Assembly (NCBI RefSeq): GCF_000383675.1
Contig: NZ_KB911824.1
Coordinates: forward strand, 1-64,000
From: Terracoccus sp. 273MFTsu3.1
GTDB lineage: Bacteria > Actinomycetota > Actinomycetes > Actinomycetales > Dermatophilaceae
Reading direction: 5' to 3'
DNA: 64,000 bases
Position 1 is the stretch's first letter, and each line of letters opens with the position of its first letter. The translations under genes were made by a program, and so were the position numbers. Under the pieces are notes generated by a model. That model did not search any database. It was not told the origin of the DNA and saw only the letters and a program-made list of their open reading frames with translations. Of the stretch, positions 16,946 to 25,692 are shown piece after piece.

Positions 16946-17179
16946 TCCGCGCCGACGCGACGCGGTGCCGTGGGGTCGCCCCACACGAGCGCGCCGACCT
17001 GTGGTCGCCGAGCACGTATGCCGTCGGGCGCGCGGCGAAGACGAATGACAGGCATGGCATTCGCGACGGCCGGCGAAGAACACCTCTGTAATTCGTCGGA
17101 CTGCCTTGTGATGGGTGTGACTGGAGTGCATAAATGGTGCGGGAGTAAACCCGTTCCCTCCCCTGACAAGAGGTTCACC

Positions 17180-19042
17180 ATGGCCTTGCGCCGACACCAG
17201 CTGGGCCTCGTCCTCGCTCTTCCCGCGCTGACCGTGCCCATGACGGCGAGCCCGGCCGCGGCGGTCCAGGCGCCCCCGACCCGGACGCTCCCGAGCACCC
17301 TCGACGTGTACGTGCCCTACCAGGAGCAGACGGTCTGCGACCCCGTGGCGCGACCCGGCGTGCTCGCGTTCGCCCGGCTCATGACCTCTCACTACGGGAT
17401 GGGCTCGACGGGCCTCATCGGTCGCGCCTGCGGCAGCGGTCCGTCGGAGCACTACGACGGGCGCGCCTGGGACTGGATGCTCAACGTCGACAACCCCTCG
17501 CAGGAGGCCGTCGCCCAGTCGGTGCTGGCCTGGCTGACCGCCCCCGACAAGAACGGCGTCAAGGGCGCCATGGCCCGTCGCTTCGGGATCATGTACATCA
17601 TCCACGACCGCAAGATGTGGCGCTCCTACGCGACGGAGCGGGGCTGGGCGCCGTACTACGGCTCCTCGCCCCACACGGACCACGTGCACTTCAGCTTCAA
17701 CTACGACGGGGCGGCCGGCCGCACGTCGTGGTGGACCGGGGCCGCGACCCGCAGCTACCTCACCGCACTCCCACGGGCGGCAACGACGCTGCCGACGACC
17801 CCGCCGAGCACCCCGACGACGCCGTCCCCGCCCGTGACGACGAAGCCCGCGGTGCTCTCCCACGGCATGCGCTCCGAGGCCGTGCGCCAGCTGCAGGTCC
17901 GGCTCGGCAACCTGCCCACGACCGGCTACTTCGGCGACCAGACGAAGGCCCGTGTCGTCGCCTACCAGACCTTCGTCGGGCTGCCGCGGACCGGTGTCGC
18001 CGACCTGCGCACGCAGGAGATCCTCGCGGCCCGCGGGTGGCGGAGCGTGACCGCCGCCTACCCGACGTTGACGTCAGGGACGACCTCGGCCGCCGTCAGG
18101 ACCCTCCAGGGCAAGCTCGGCTCGCTGCCGACGACCGGCTACTACGGCAGCCTGACCCGGGCCCGGGTGACGGCGTACCAGAAGTTCGTCGGCCTGCCGC
18201 AGACCGGAGTCGCCGACCCCGTGACGCAGGCCCGGCTGTGGGTCCGCGGCTGGACCGGGACCGCGGCGGCGTCCGGCACGACGACGAAGGCCTACCCGAC
18301 CCTGCGGTTCGGGATGACGTCGGCGGCCGTCAAGACGCTCCAGGCCAGGCTCGGCTCGCTGCCGACGACCGGCTACTACGGCACGCTGACCCGCGCCCGG
18401 GTGACGGCCTACCAGCGCTTCGTCGGGCTGCCGCAGACCGGCGTCGCCGACTCGGCCACGCAGCAGCGGCTCTACACGAGGGGCTGGTCGGCGACGACGA
18501 GCACCGTCGCGCTCGTCACCAGCAGCACCACGACCGGGAGGGACCTCGCCATGACCGCCTACGCCAGCACGTCGTCACGCAGCAGCGCCGGGGTCGCCAG
18601 CGTCGACATCGGCACGACCTACACGGCATACAAGAGCCTGACGCTCGCGAACGGGTCGCGTGGCGCCGCGGTGCGCGTCCTCCAGCGGGCGCTCGGCGGG
18701 CTCGCCGTCGACGGCGTCTACGGCTCCGTGACGCGCGACAAGGTCGTCTCGTTGCAGCGATCTCTCGCTCTGCCGCAGACGGGGGTCATGACCCCCGAGC
18801 TCTGGGACGTCCTCGAGGCCCGCGACTTCCCCTTCGTGGCCGACCGTTCGACGGTGCTGCGGGCGGGTGACACGGGCCCCCAGGTCGTCGCCGTGCAGCG
18901 ACTGCTCGGCGTCCGTCAGACCGGTGTCTTCGACCTGGCGACGCGCGAGGCCGTCAAGTCGGCGCAGGCGCGGGCAGGCCTCGCCAGCACCGGGGTCGTC
19001 GCGTCCCGGACGTGGTCGCTCTTCGACCGGTTGTCGGCGTAG
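17180..19042 (+). CDS. Secreted peptidase-like protein with five peptidoglycan-binding repeats
   Basis: A 620-residue protein with an N-terminal signal peptide (residues 1-30). Residues about 50-200 contain SEHYDGRAWDW and HTDHVHFSF, the His/Asp and His pattern of the ARB-07466/VanY-like zinc carboxypeptidase group. Five PG_binding_1 repeats follow at about 227-287, 294-357, 371-435, 484-550 and 557-617, separated by Thr/Pro-rich linkers. Repeats 2 and 3 are nearly identical in DNA, 234 bp apart, so they arose by recent duplication. It should bind and trim cell-wall peptides outside the membrane. ATG 17180 has AAGAGG 6 nt upstream. Enzymatic activity is inferred from the metal-site pattern only. 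Confidence 0.83.
   Translation: MALRRHQLGLVLALPALTVPMTASPAAAVQAPPTRTLPSTLDVYVPYQEQTVCDPVARPGVLAFARLMTSHYGMGSTGLIGRACGSGPSEHYDGRAWDWMLNVDNPSQEAVAQSVLAWLTAPDKNGVKGAMARRFGIMYIIHDRKMWRSYATERGWAPYYGSSPHTDHVHFSFNYDGAAGRTSWWTGAATRSYLTALPRAATTLPTTPPSTPTTPSPPVTTKPAVLSHGMRSEAVRQLQVRLGNLPTTGYFGDQTKARVVAYQTFVGLPRTGVADLRTQEILAARGWRSVTAAYPTLTSGTTSAAVRTLQGKLGSLPTTGYYGSLTRARVTAYQKFVGLPQTGVADPVTQARLWVRGWTGTAAASGTTTKAYPTLRFGMTSAAVKTLQARLGSLPTTGYYGTLTRARVTAYQRFVGLPQTGVADSATQQRLYTRGWSATTSTVALVTSSTTTGRDLAMTAYASTSSRSSAGVASVDIGTTYTAYKSLTLANGSRGAAVRVLQRALGGLAVDGVYGSVTRDKVVSLQRSLALPQTGVMTPELWDVLEARDFPFVADRSTVLRAGDTGPQVVAVQRLLGVRQTGVFDLATREAVKSAQARAGLASTGVVASRTWSLFDRLSA
18104..18440 (+). repeat. Internal direct repeats of the peptidoglycan-binding module
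   Basis: Two roughly 105-bp stretches starting at 18104 and 18338 are almost identical and encode the core of binding repeats 2 and 3. The 234-bp period equals 78 codons, so unequal crossing-over would change repeat number in frame. Confidence 0.75.
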
Positions 19043-19053
19043 CGCCTTGCCGC

Positions 19054-19782
19054 TCAGGCGTTCTCGCGGGCGTCGACGGTGACACCCTCCGAGGCGAAGC
19101 GGTCCGCGAGGTCGTCGCGCTGACCGCGCACGAGTACGACCGACCCGTCGACCGCCCAGGCGGCGAGCGCTCGGCGCAGCACCGGCTCGAGGGTCCCGGC
19201 GATCACGACCCGCGGCGACGAGCCCCAGCGCTCGTCGGGCACGACGACGGCGCCGTATGCCGTGTCGACGCCGTCCGCGGCCAGGGCGACGTCGCCCGGC
19301 TCGGGGTCGGACATCGGCGAGAAGAGGTCGCCGTGGGTGGCGAGCTCACGGGCCTCGTCGACGGCGCCACCCGCGTCGTCGGCCTCGGGGTGTCGGCGGG
19401 CCAGGGCCGGCAGCGAGACGAGCACCGCGTCGCCTCCGTGGCCGGCGGCGGCAGCGGGGGATCCGGTGACGAGCACGTCGGCCCCGGTGGCCGCATCGCC
19501 GACGACGACCGTCGCACCGACCGACCACGTCGCGAGGGCCCAGTAGAGCGAGCGCCAGTGCGCCGGGAGGTCGATGCCGACCGTGGTGCCGGGCCCCGCC
19601 GCTGCGTCGTCCTGGAGGAGGTTCGCCGCCTTGGCGACCCAGTTGGCCAGGACGCGGGCGCTGAGCTCGATGCGCTCGCCCGCGGTCGGTCCCGGCTCGT
19701 CGTCGTACCACGTCAGGCGCGGCCGACCCGGGTCCGAGGCGACCATCCGCGCGAGCACGTCGGCCGGCAGCAGGTCGCCCAT
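19054..19782 (-). CDS. TIGR03089 family protein
   Basis: A 242-residue protein matching the actinobacterial TIGR03089 family, which resembles the N-terminal part of AMP-binding (acyl-CoA synthetase-like) enzymes but lacks most of the adenylation core. Recognisable segments are RLTWYDDEPG, ELSARVLANWVAKAANLL and DLPAHWRSLYWALATWSVGA. It probably does not catalyse adenylation alone; its function is unknown. Its ATG shares one base with the stop of the LCP gene, as is common for this family, so a link to LCP-dependent wall assembly is suggested. It converges with the peptidase gene across an 11-bp gap. Confidence 0.85.
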   Translation of the reverse strand: MGDLLPADVLARMVASDPGRPRLTWYDDEPGPTAGERIELSARVLANWVAKAANLLQDDAAAGPGTTVGIDLPAHWRSLYWALATWSVGATVVVGDAATGADVLVTGSPAAAAGHGGDAVLVSLPALARRHPEADDAGGAVDEARELATHGDLFSPMSDPEPGDVALAADGVDTAYGAVVVPDERWGSSPRVVIAGTLEPVLRRALAAWAVDGSVVLVRGQRDDLADRFASEGVTVDARENA

Positions 19783-20936
19783 CAGCTGTTCTTCGCTCCT
19801 TCGACCGTGGTGCCGGCCGGCGGCTCGGTCAGCGGCTCGTCGTCCTTGAGGGCCTTGAAGAGGGCCTTGGCGCGCTCGGTGTCCCACTTGACGGCGAGGG
19901 CTCCGGCGCTCGTGCGGTACGCGAGGTCGGAGGTCGGCACGGACAGGGAGAGGCCCTCGTCGTTGCTGACGGCACGCATGGCCTGGAGCACCCGGACGGC
20001 GTCCATGATGCCCGTCTCCTGGCCGACGGCGAGGCCTGCGGCGGAGGCGTCGGCGAAGCTCTTGTAGCGCCACGGGATGAGCACGGTCGAGGGCGTCGCA
20101 GCCTTCTTCATGAGCGCCCCGAGGAACTGGCGCTGCCGGGCCGCGCGCCCGATGTCGCCGAGCGGGTCCTCGTAGCGGGAGCGGACGTAGCCGAGGGCGT
20201 TGCCACCGTCGAGCGTCTGGCAGCCTTTCTGGAGGTCGATGCCGGCCTTCTTGTCCTTCATGTTGCGCGGCACGCAGAGGTCGACCCCGCCGACGCTGTC
20301 GACGACGGCGGCGAAGCCACCCAGGCCGATCTCGATGTAGCCGTCGACGTGGATGCCGGTGACCTGCTCGACGGTGTCGGTCAACAGCTTGGGTCCGCCG
20401 ATGGAGTACGCGGCGTTGATCTTGTTGGAGCCGTGGCCCGGGATGGGCACGTAGGAGTCGCGGGGCAGCGAGACCATGACCGGCTTGCCGCCGCTCTCGG
20501 AGACGTGGACGAGCATGATCGTGTCGGTGCGGTTGCCGGCCGCGTTGCCCGTCGCGTACTTCTTGCGCTGCTCCTTGGTCAGGCCCTCACGGCTGTCGGA
20601 GCCCACGAGGAGGTAGTTGTAGCCCGACGTGTCGGTGGGCCGCTCGCCGTCGGGGATGTTGTCGACCTTGTTGACGGCCCCCCACGCCTGCATCGGCACC
20701 CAGACCATGAAGCCGATCCACGCCAGGAGCAGCACGAGGAGCACGACGAGCGTGATGCGTCCGCGGCGCCAGCGGTAGCGAGGCTCCGGCGTCGGGGTGC
20801 CCGGTCCGGCGTCCCTCTCGTCGGCGCGCGAGGGGGCGACGCCCACGCCTCCGGCTCGCTTGGGGCGACGCCGGGTGTCGACGACGTAGGCGTCGTCGTG
20901 GCCGGGACGACGCGGAGTGCTCGGATCAGTCGGCAT
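19782..20936 (-). CDS. LytR-CpsA-Psr (LCP) family wall-polymer ligase
   Basis: A 384-residue protein: basic N-terminal cytoplasmic tail, one membrane helix at about 61-80, then the extracytoplasmic LCP domain. Family residues are seen in GSDSRE, GNRTDTIMLV, SLPRDSYV, KINAAY and VRSRYEDPLGDIGRAARQR (acidic and arginine residues for pyrophosphate and polyprenyl-phosphate binding). LCP proteins attach teichoic acid or similar polymers from the lipid carrier to peptidoglycan. With the teichoic-like cluster in the same window it is a good candidate for that attachment step. It overlaps the DUF2304 gene upstream by 11 bp and the TIGR03089 gene downstream by 1 bp. Confidence 0.94.
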   Translation of the reverse strand: MPTDPSTPRRPGHDDAYVVDTRRRPKRAGGVGVAPSRADERDAGPGTPTPEPRYRWRRGRITLVVLLVLLLAWIGFMVWVPMQAWGAVNKVDNIPDGERPTDTSGYNYLLVGSDSREGLTKEQRKKYATGNAAGNRTDTIMLVHVSESGGKPVMVSLPRDSYVPIPGHGSNKINAAYSIGGPKLLTDTVEQVTGIHVDGYIEIGLGGFAAVVDSVGGVDLCVPRNMKDKKAGIDLQKGCQTLDGGNALGYVRSRYEDPLGDIGRAARQRQFLGALMKKAATPSTVLIPWRYKSFADASAAGLAVGQETGIMDAVRVLQAMRAVSNDEGLSLSVPTSDLAYRTSAGALAVKWDTERAKALFKALKDDEPLTEPPAGTTVEGAKNS

Positions 20937-21354
20937 CGGCTGCCTTCACGCTCGGGGACGGGGGAACTTCGCCGGACAGTGTGACAGCCGTTCCTGTCGA
21001 CTTCACGTGCTCGGCCGCGGACCCCGCCTCGTCGAGCGCGATGCGGCGTGCGAGTCGGGTGTAGCGCGTCTCCATCGCGCGGAAGCGCTTGTACGTCGTG
21101 ACGACGAAGCCGAGGAAGGCCACGACCAGGCCGTAGAGGATGAGGTCGGCGCCACGTCCGATCCCCAGCGCCTTGGCGAGGTTGGTCCACGTCTTGCTCG
21201 GGTCGATGATCGAGTAGATGACGATGCCGAGGAGGAAGAGCAGCCCCAGTCGGCGCAGGGCCTGGGTGCGCTGGCCCGACCCGATGAGCAGTCGCCACGC
21301 GATGGCGAGGACGGCTGCGATGAGCAGGATCTGGATGACACTCTGTCGACTCAT
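20926..21354 (-). CDS. DUF2304 family membrane protein
   Basis: A 142-residue protein with three predicted membrane helices (starting near residues 6, 35 and 70) and a charged C-terminus, matching DUF2304. Such proteins commonly sit next to DPM1-like GT2 glycosyltransferases, as here, where ATGA couples it to the GT2 gene. A role as membrane partner of that transferase is inferred. Biochemical function is unknown. Confidence 0.82.
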   Translation of the reverse strand: MSRQSVIQILLIAAVLAIAWRLLIGSGQRTQALRRLGLLFLLGIVIYSIIDPSKTWTNLAKALGIGRGADLILYGLVVAFLGFVVTTYKRFRAMETRYTRLARRIALDEAGSAAEHVKSTGTAVTLSGEVPPSPSVKAADAD

Positions 21355-22037
21355 CGCCAGATCAGCTCCGCGAGGATGTTGACGGCGTTCCAGAGCGACT
21401 GGCCCTTGGCCTTGGAGTAGTCGGTGTAGAGGATGTGCACGGGCTCCTCCGTGTAGGCGACCTTCGCGCCGTCGAAGCGCATCGAGCCGATCTGGGAGAC
21501 GATCTCGGAGGCGTGCGCCATCCGGTTCTGGGTGATGTCGAGGCGCTCCACGACGTCACGGTGCAGGACGCGCAGGCCGTTGTGCGCGTCGGTCAGTCGG
21601 GTGCCCGTCGTGAAGTTCGTGTAGGCGACCGCGGCCCGCAGGACGAGCCGCTTCGAGGCCGAGGCCTCGGTGCGCTCGTCGAGGAAGCGTGAGCCGAAGA
21701 CGACACGCACGTCGCCCTGCCGGATGCGGTCCACCATGACCTCGACGTCGTGGACCTGGTGCTGGCCGTCGGCGTCGTAGGTGACGACGTAGCGCATGGC
21801 CGGGTCGCCGAGGGCGTAGTCGAAGCCGGTCTGCAGGGCCGCGCCCTGCCCGAGGTTGACCGGGTGGCGCACGACGGCCGCACCAGCCTGCTCGGCACGG
21901 TCGGCCGACGCGTCGTGCGACCCGTCGTCGACGCACACGATGTTGGGGAAGACGGCGCGGGCCTCTCGCACGACGTCGCCGATGACGGCTGCCTCGTCGT
22001 AGAGCGGCACGACCAGCCACACGTCCTCGTTCTGCAT
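21351..22037 (-). CDS. GT2 glycosyltransferase, polyprenyl-phosphate type (DPM1-like)
   Basis: A 228-residue GT-A enzyme. VVPLYDEAAVIGDVV at the N-terminus, CVDDGSHDAS and VTYDADGQHQ (the DxD-like metal site) define the dolichol-phosphate-mannose-synthase-like branch. It lacks C-terminal helices, so the adjacent DUF2304 protein may provide membrane association. It probably loads a sugar on polyprenyl phosphate for envelope glycosylation. ATG 22037 is used because TACGCT lies 6 nt upstream and the first codons fit the family; it is probably leaderless. It is the first gene of the minus-strand operon GT2-DUF2304-LCP-TIGR03089. Confidence 0.9.
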   Translation of the reverse strand: MQNEDVWLVVPLYDEAAVIGDVVREARAVFPNIVCVDDGSHDASADRAEQAGAAVVRHPVNLGQGAALQTGFDYALGDPAMRYVVTYDADGQHQVHDVEVMVDRIRQGDVRVVFGSRFLDERTEASASKRLVLRAAVAYTNFTTGTRLTDAHNGLRVLHRDVVERLDITQNRMAHASEIVSQIGSMRFDGAKVAYTEEPVHILYTDYSKAKGQSLWNAVNILAELIWR

Positions 22038-22043
22038 GCGCCC

Positions 22044-22126
22044 AGCGTAGAGCGCCTCCGGTGCCCTGACCGACACGCGAGGGGCGAGCGGCAGCACGCC
22101 CGGGAGCAGGGGCCGGGAACTAGAGT
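22044..22126. promoter_or_regulatory. Divergent leaderless promoters
   Basis: A minus-strand TACGCT (complement of 22044-22049) lies 6 nt before the GT2 ATG. A plus-strand TAGAGT (22121-22126) lies 9 nt before the GT4-fusion ATG. The 98-bp region between the two starts must hold all control of both operons. Confidence 0.5.
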
Positions 22127-22135
22127 CGGGGCACC

Positions 22136-24151
22136 ATGACGGACGACTCGACGGGCTCGGCCGCGCTCCGCATCGCGATCGTCGGCCCGACGCACCCGCA
22201 CAAGGGCGGCGTCGCGGCGCACACGACGATGCTCGCCCACCACCTCGCGGACGCCGGGCACGACGTCACCCTCGTGTCGTGGGCCCACCTCTACCCCTCG
22301 AAGCTGCACCACGCCGATGCGTCCGTCCCCGACGGGGTGCCCGAGGTGCCTCCCTTCCCGCGGACGATCCGGGCGCTCAGCTGGGCCCGGCCCGACACGT
22401 GGGTGCGGGCCGGTCGGCGGCTGCGCGACGTCGACGCGATCCTCGTCGTCCACGTCATGCCTGCCGTCGTCCCGGCGCACCTGGCGCTGCTGCGGGCCGC
22501 CGGCGCCGTGCCGGGTGGCGCCGCGCCGCGCCCGCAGTCGGTCGTCGTCTGCCACAACGTCCTGCCGCACGAGCCGCACCCGGGGGACGCCCGGCTCATG
22601 TCGGTGCTCTTCTCGCGCGTCGACTCCGTGCTCGTGCACGGCGCGGAGCAGGCCACCGTGGCCCACGAGCTGGGTGCCCGGCGCGTCTCCGTGGCCGACC
22701 TCCCGCCCCACCTCCCCGGGGGCGACCCGATCCACCGCGGACCGCGGCCCGGGCCCACCCGGCTGCTCGCCCTCGGCCTGATCCGCGAGTACAAGGGCAT
22801 CGACGTGCTCCTGCGCGCCATGCGGACGGTGCCCGAGGTGACCCTCACGATCGCCGGTGAGATCTGGGGCACGAACCGGGGCGTCATCACCCGCCTCGCC
22901 TCGGACCCGGCGCTCGCCGGACGGGTCGAGATCCGCGACGGCTACGTCCCCGCCGACGCGCTCGCCTCGCTCCTCGCCGACCACGACGTCCTCGCGCTGC
23001 CCTATCGCTCGGCGACGGCCTCGCAGAACGTCATCCTCGGCCACGCCCACGGGCTCCCCGTCCTCGCCTCCGACATCGCCCCCTTCTCCCAGCAGGTGGC
23101 CGACGGCGTCAACGGGATCCTCGTCCCGCCGGAGGACGAGCGGGCGCTCGCCGGTGCCCTGCGTCGTCTCGGCGACCCCGAGCTCCGCCGCCGCCTCGCC
23201 GAGGGCGTGCAGACCCCCGACCTGTCGGGACCGTGGGCGCACTACCTCGGAACCCTCGAGGCGCTCTCCGTCGACGAGAGCGTGCTCCTCGGCGACCCGG
23301 ACGTCCCCGCCGACGAGCCCGGCGTGCCCGCTCACGACGGCGACGACCCCGACGGCGTCGACGACCCCGATCCCACGGCGGAGGACCGGCCGGCGGGGCA
23401 GGGCCTGCTCCCGCACGCCCGCCGCGTCCTGGGCAGCGGGGCTCGCCGTGTCGCCAGCCGGGCCCGTCGCACCGCGACCCGGGCCGTCGCGGCGCGCCGT
23501 CCCCTCGTCTCCCTGCGCCCCGACGACCTGCCCGAGTGGGTGCTCGCGACCGACGTGCTGGGCGAGCCCGACGAGGCCGACGACGCCCGCCGGCTCTCAC
23601 GCATCCTCGGTCTGCCCCGCTCGCTCGACAGCGTCTCCGCGTGGGCGGCGCTCGGCAGCCTGGCGGCGGTCCTGCGCGTGCGCGACGACGGTCGTCGCAG
23701 CGCGGTCATCGTCGACGAGGGCGGTACGCGCTCCCTGCTGTCCCGGTGGGCCCGCGCCGTCGGCTTCGCCCCCGTCGAGATCGACTTCACGGGTTCGCAC
23801 CCGAGCGTCGCGGCGCTCGACGTCGACACCGGCTCCCTCGACGTCATCGTCCGCATCCACCCCCATGGCTGCGACGCCGACGACGTCGACCACGTGCTCG
23901 AGCAGGCCTCGTGGGCGCTCCGCTCGGGCGGCCTCCTCGTCGTCACCGTCCCGATCGGCCCGCGGGCGGCCCAGGGGGCCGTCGGACCCGCCGACGTGCG
24001 TGGCATCCTGGCCCGCGCCCACGACCTCGGGTTCGTGCTCATCGGCGACCTCGACGGCGACGTCAACGCCCGGATGCGGGAGGCGGCGTCACGCGCCCGG
24101 GCCGACGACGCGGCATACGGCCTCGTGCGTCTCACGCTGAGACGGCGCTGA
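22136..24151 (+). CDS. GT4 glycosyltransferase fused to a methyltransferase-like domain
   Basis: A 671-residue two-domain protein. Residues 1 to about 385 are a GT-B glycosyltransferase: VGPTHPHKGGVAAHTTML at the nucleotide-facing N-terminus and LPYRSATASQNVILGHAHG near the donor site. A linker rich in Asp, Pro and later Arg follows (about 385-465). Residues about 470-671 look like a Rossmann methyltransferase with AVIVDEGGTRSLL in place of the glycine-rich SAM loop and GGLLVVTVPIG as a later strand; the SAM site looks degenerate. It probably builds an envelope glycan, with the second domain modifying or recognising it. ATG 22136 appears leaderless. Confidence 0.75.
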   Translation: MTDDSTGSAALRIAIVGPTHPHKGGVAAHTTMLAHHLADAGHDVTLVSWAHLYPSKLHHADASVPDGVPEVPPFPRTIRALSWARPDTWVRAGRRLRDVDAILVVHVMPAVVPAHLALLRAAGAVPGGAAPRPQSVVVCHNVLPHEPHPGDARLMSVLFSRVDSVLVHGAEQATVAHELGARRVSVADLPPHLPGGDPIHRGPRPGPTRLLALGLIREYKGIDVLLRAMRTVPEVTLTIAGEIWGTNRGVITRLASDPALAGRVEIRDGYVPADALASLLADHDVLALPYRSATASQNVILGHAHGLPVLASDIAPFSQQVADGVNGILVPPEDERALAGALRRLGDPELRRRLAEGVQTPDLSGPWAHYLGTLEALSVDESVLLGDPDVPADEPGVPAHDGDDPDGVDDPDPTAEDRPAGQGLLPHARRVLGSGARRVASRARRTATRAVAARRPLVSLRPDDLPEWVLATDVLGEPDEADDARRLSRILGLPRSLDSVSAWAALGSLAAVLRVRDDGRRSAVIVDEGGTRSLLSRWARAVGFAPVEIDFTGSHPSVAALDVDTGSLDVIVRIHPHGCDADDVDHVLEQASWALRSGGLLVVTVPIGPRAAQGAVGPADVRGILARAHDLGFVLIGDLDGDVNARMREAASRARADDAAYGLVRLTLRRR

Positions 24152-24184
24152 GCACCCGGATGACACTGCGATGATGGGTGCGAC

Positions 24185-25147
24185 ATGACCCGTAAGAAGA
24201 TCCTCACCGTCCTGCGCGTGGCCATCGCGCTCATCACCCTCGCAGCCGTGGTCTACGCCGTCGTCCACAACTGGGCCGACGTGTCCGTGCACCTCGACAA
24301 GATCTCGTGGACGACGTTCCTGTGGTCGACCCTCGCGGCGGGCATCGGCACGTGGCTGACGATGATCGGCTGGAAGACGCTGCTGCGCGACCTCGGCTCC
24401 GACCTGCACCTCGCGCCCGCGTCCGGGGTCTACTTCGTCGGCCAGCTCGGCAAGTACCTCCCCGGCTCGCTCTGGTCGGTGCTCGTCCAGGCCGACATCG
24501 CGAGCCACCTCAAGGTGCCTCGTCGGCGCACCGCCGTGACCGGCCTGCTCGCGCTCGGACTGGCCCTGCTCACGGGGCTGCTCGTCGGGCTCCCGGCGGC
24601 GTCGTTCCTGATCACGAGCACCTCGTCGGGCTTCGACTGGTGGCTGCTCCTCGGCATCCCGATCCTCGTCGTGCTCTGCGTGCCCAGGCTGCTCAACGCG
24701 ATCATCGACAAGATGCTGCGCACCATCAAGCGCGAGCCCCTCGAGCACAGCCTCTCGGCAGGTGCCGTCCTGCGCGCGGTCGTCATCTTCGTCCTCGTGT
24801 GGGTCGCCTTCGGCGTGCACACGCTGCTGCTCGCCCGGGCGGTCGCCGGCGACGCCTCCCCGCACCCCGACCTCACGACCGCGGCGATGACGGGCTACGC
24901 CCTGTCGGTGTCGCTCGGCATGCTGACGATCGTCCTGCCCGCCGGTCTGGGTGCCCGCGAGGGACTGCTCACCCTCATCCTGTCCACCGCCATGCCGACG
25001 CCGGCGGCGGCTGCCGTCGCGATCATGTCGCGCTTCATCGTCACGATCGTCGACGTCGTCGCAGCGCTCGGCGGCTGGCTCTACGCCCGCTCGCACCACC
25101 TCATTACCGAGCGGCACGCCGCCGCCGAGAGCGACGTCAGCGTCTGA
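24185..25147 (+). CDS. Lysylphosphatidylglycerol synthase TM-region/UPF0104-type membrane protein
   Basis: A 320-residue polytopic protein with about eight helices. The GQLGKYLPGSLW motif and the late LPAGLGAREG motif mark the LPG_synthase_TM (UPF0104, flippase-like) family. In enzymes such as MprF this region flips lipids; stand-alone versions often sit beside glycosyltransferases and may help transport lipid-linked sugars. It follows the GT4 fusion by 33 bp on the same strand. The ATG is preceded by GATGAT 9 nt upstream, and no ribosome site is clear. Confidence 0.85.
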   Translation: MTRKKILTVLRVAIALITLAAVVYAVVHNWADVSVHLDKISWTTFLWSTLAAGIGTWLTMIGWKTLLRDLGSDLHLAPASGVYFVGQLGKYLPGSLWSVLVQADIASHLKVPRRRTAVTGLLALGLALLTGLLVGLPAASFLITSTSSGFDWWLLLGIPILVVLCVPRLLNAIIDKMLRTIKREPLEHSLSAGAVLRAVVIFVLVWVAFGVHTLLLARAVAGDASPHPDLTTAAMTGYALSVSLGMLTIVLPAGLGAREGLLTLILSTAMPTPAAAAVAIMSRFIVTIVDVVAALGGWLYARSHHLITERHAAAESDVSV

Positions 25148-25180
25148 CCCCTCGCGGTCCGACCCTGCGCGCGCCGACGC

Positions 25181-25615
25181 TCAGCGGCGCTCGAGCACGA
25201 AGACGGGGATGAGACGGTCGGTCTTCGTCTGGTACTCCGCGTAGGGCGGGTAGGCCGCGACGCACCGCTGCCACCACTGCTCGCGCTCCTCGCCCTCGAG
25301 CTCGCGCGCGTGCACGGGGAACGTCTCGGTGCCGGCCTGGAGGTCGATGTCGGGGTGGGCGAGGAGGTTGTGGTACCACTTCGGGTGCGTCGGGGCCCCA
25401 CCCTGGCTCGCCACCGCAGCGAACGACCCGTCGTGCTCGACGCGCATGAGCGGCACCTTGCGGATCGCCGCGGTCTTCGCGCCGCGCATCGTCAGCATGA
25501 CCACGGGCAGGCCCATGATGTCGACCGATTCGGTGGTGCCCGTGCGCTCGATCGTCTCGACCTGCTTGCGGACCCACTCGCTGGGGCTGGGGACGTACTC
25601 GCCGGTGATCGCCAT
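25181..25615 (-). CDS. Ddn-like deazaflavin (F420)-dependent nitroreductase family protein
   Basis: A 144-residue protein of the split-beta-barrel Ddn family. MGLPVVMLTMRGAKTAAIRK and ASQGGAPTHPKWYHNLLAHP are the family's core motifs (F420 phosphate and deazaflavin contacts). Members reduce quinones, nitro compounds or other electrophiles using F420H2. It therefore implies that the host makes coenzyme F420. The ATG at 25615 has TACCCT 6 nt upstream and no ribosome site, so it is probably leaderless. The physiological substrate is unknown. Confidence 0.92.
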   Translation of the reverse strand: MAITGEYVPSPSEWVRKQVETIERTGTTESVDIMGLPVVMLTMRGAKTAAIRKVPLMRVEHDGSFAAVASQGGAPTHPKWYHNLLAHPDIDLQAGTETFPVHARELEGEEREQWWQRCVAAYPPYAEYQTKTDRLIPVFVLERR

Positions 25616-25621
25616 GACGGC

Positions 25622-25627
25622 AGGGTA
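25622..25627 (-). promoter_or_regulatory. Leaderless promoter of the Ddn-like gene
   Basis: Minus-strand TACCCT ends 6 nt before the ATG, matching the TANNNT pattern of other leaderless genes in this window. Confidence 0.5.
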
Positions 25628-25644
25628 ACCCGCGCCACACGCGA

Positions 25645-25672
25645 CCAGCCCCCGGTGGTCACCGGGGGCTGG
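25645..25672 (-). terminator. Hairpin terminator of the DUF3105 gene
   Basis: A perfect 12-bp stem (25645-25656 with 25661-25672) with loop GGTC lies 20 bp beyond the DUF3105 stop and before the Ddn-like promoter. Confidence 0.82.
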
Positions 25673-25692
25673 GAGGCGAAACGGGGGAGGGC

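Noticed and set aside
16933-17179. A riboswitch (for example the c-di-AMP ydaO type) before the secreted peptidase gene.
   Set aside because: Such elements often precede actinobacterial wall hydrolases, but I could not find the conserved core sequences in this 247-bp region.
18104-18440. A CRISPR-like or mobile repeat.
   Set aside because: The repeats are in frame, about 105 bp long, and encode peptidoglycan-binding modules.
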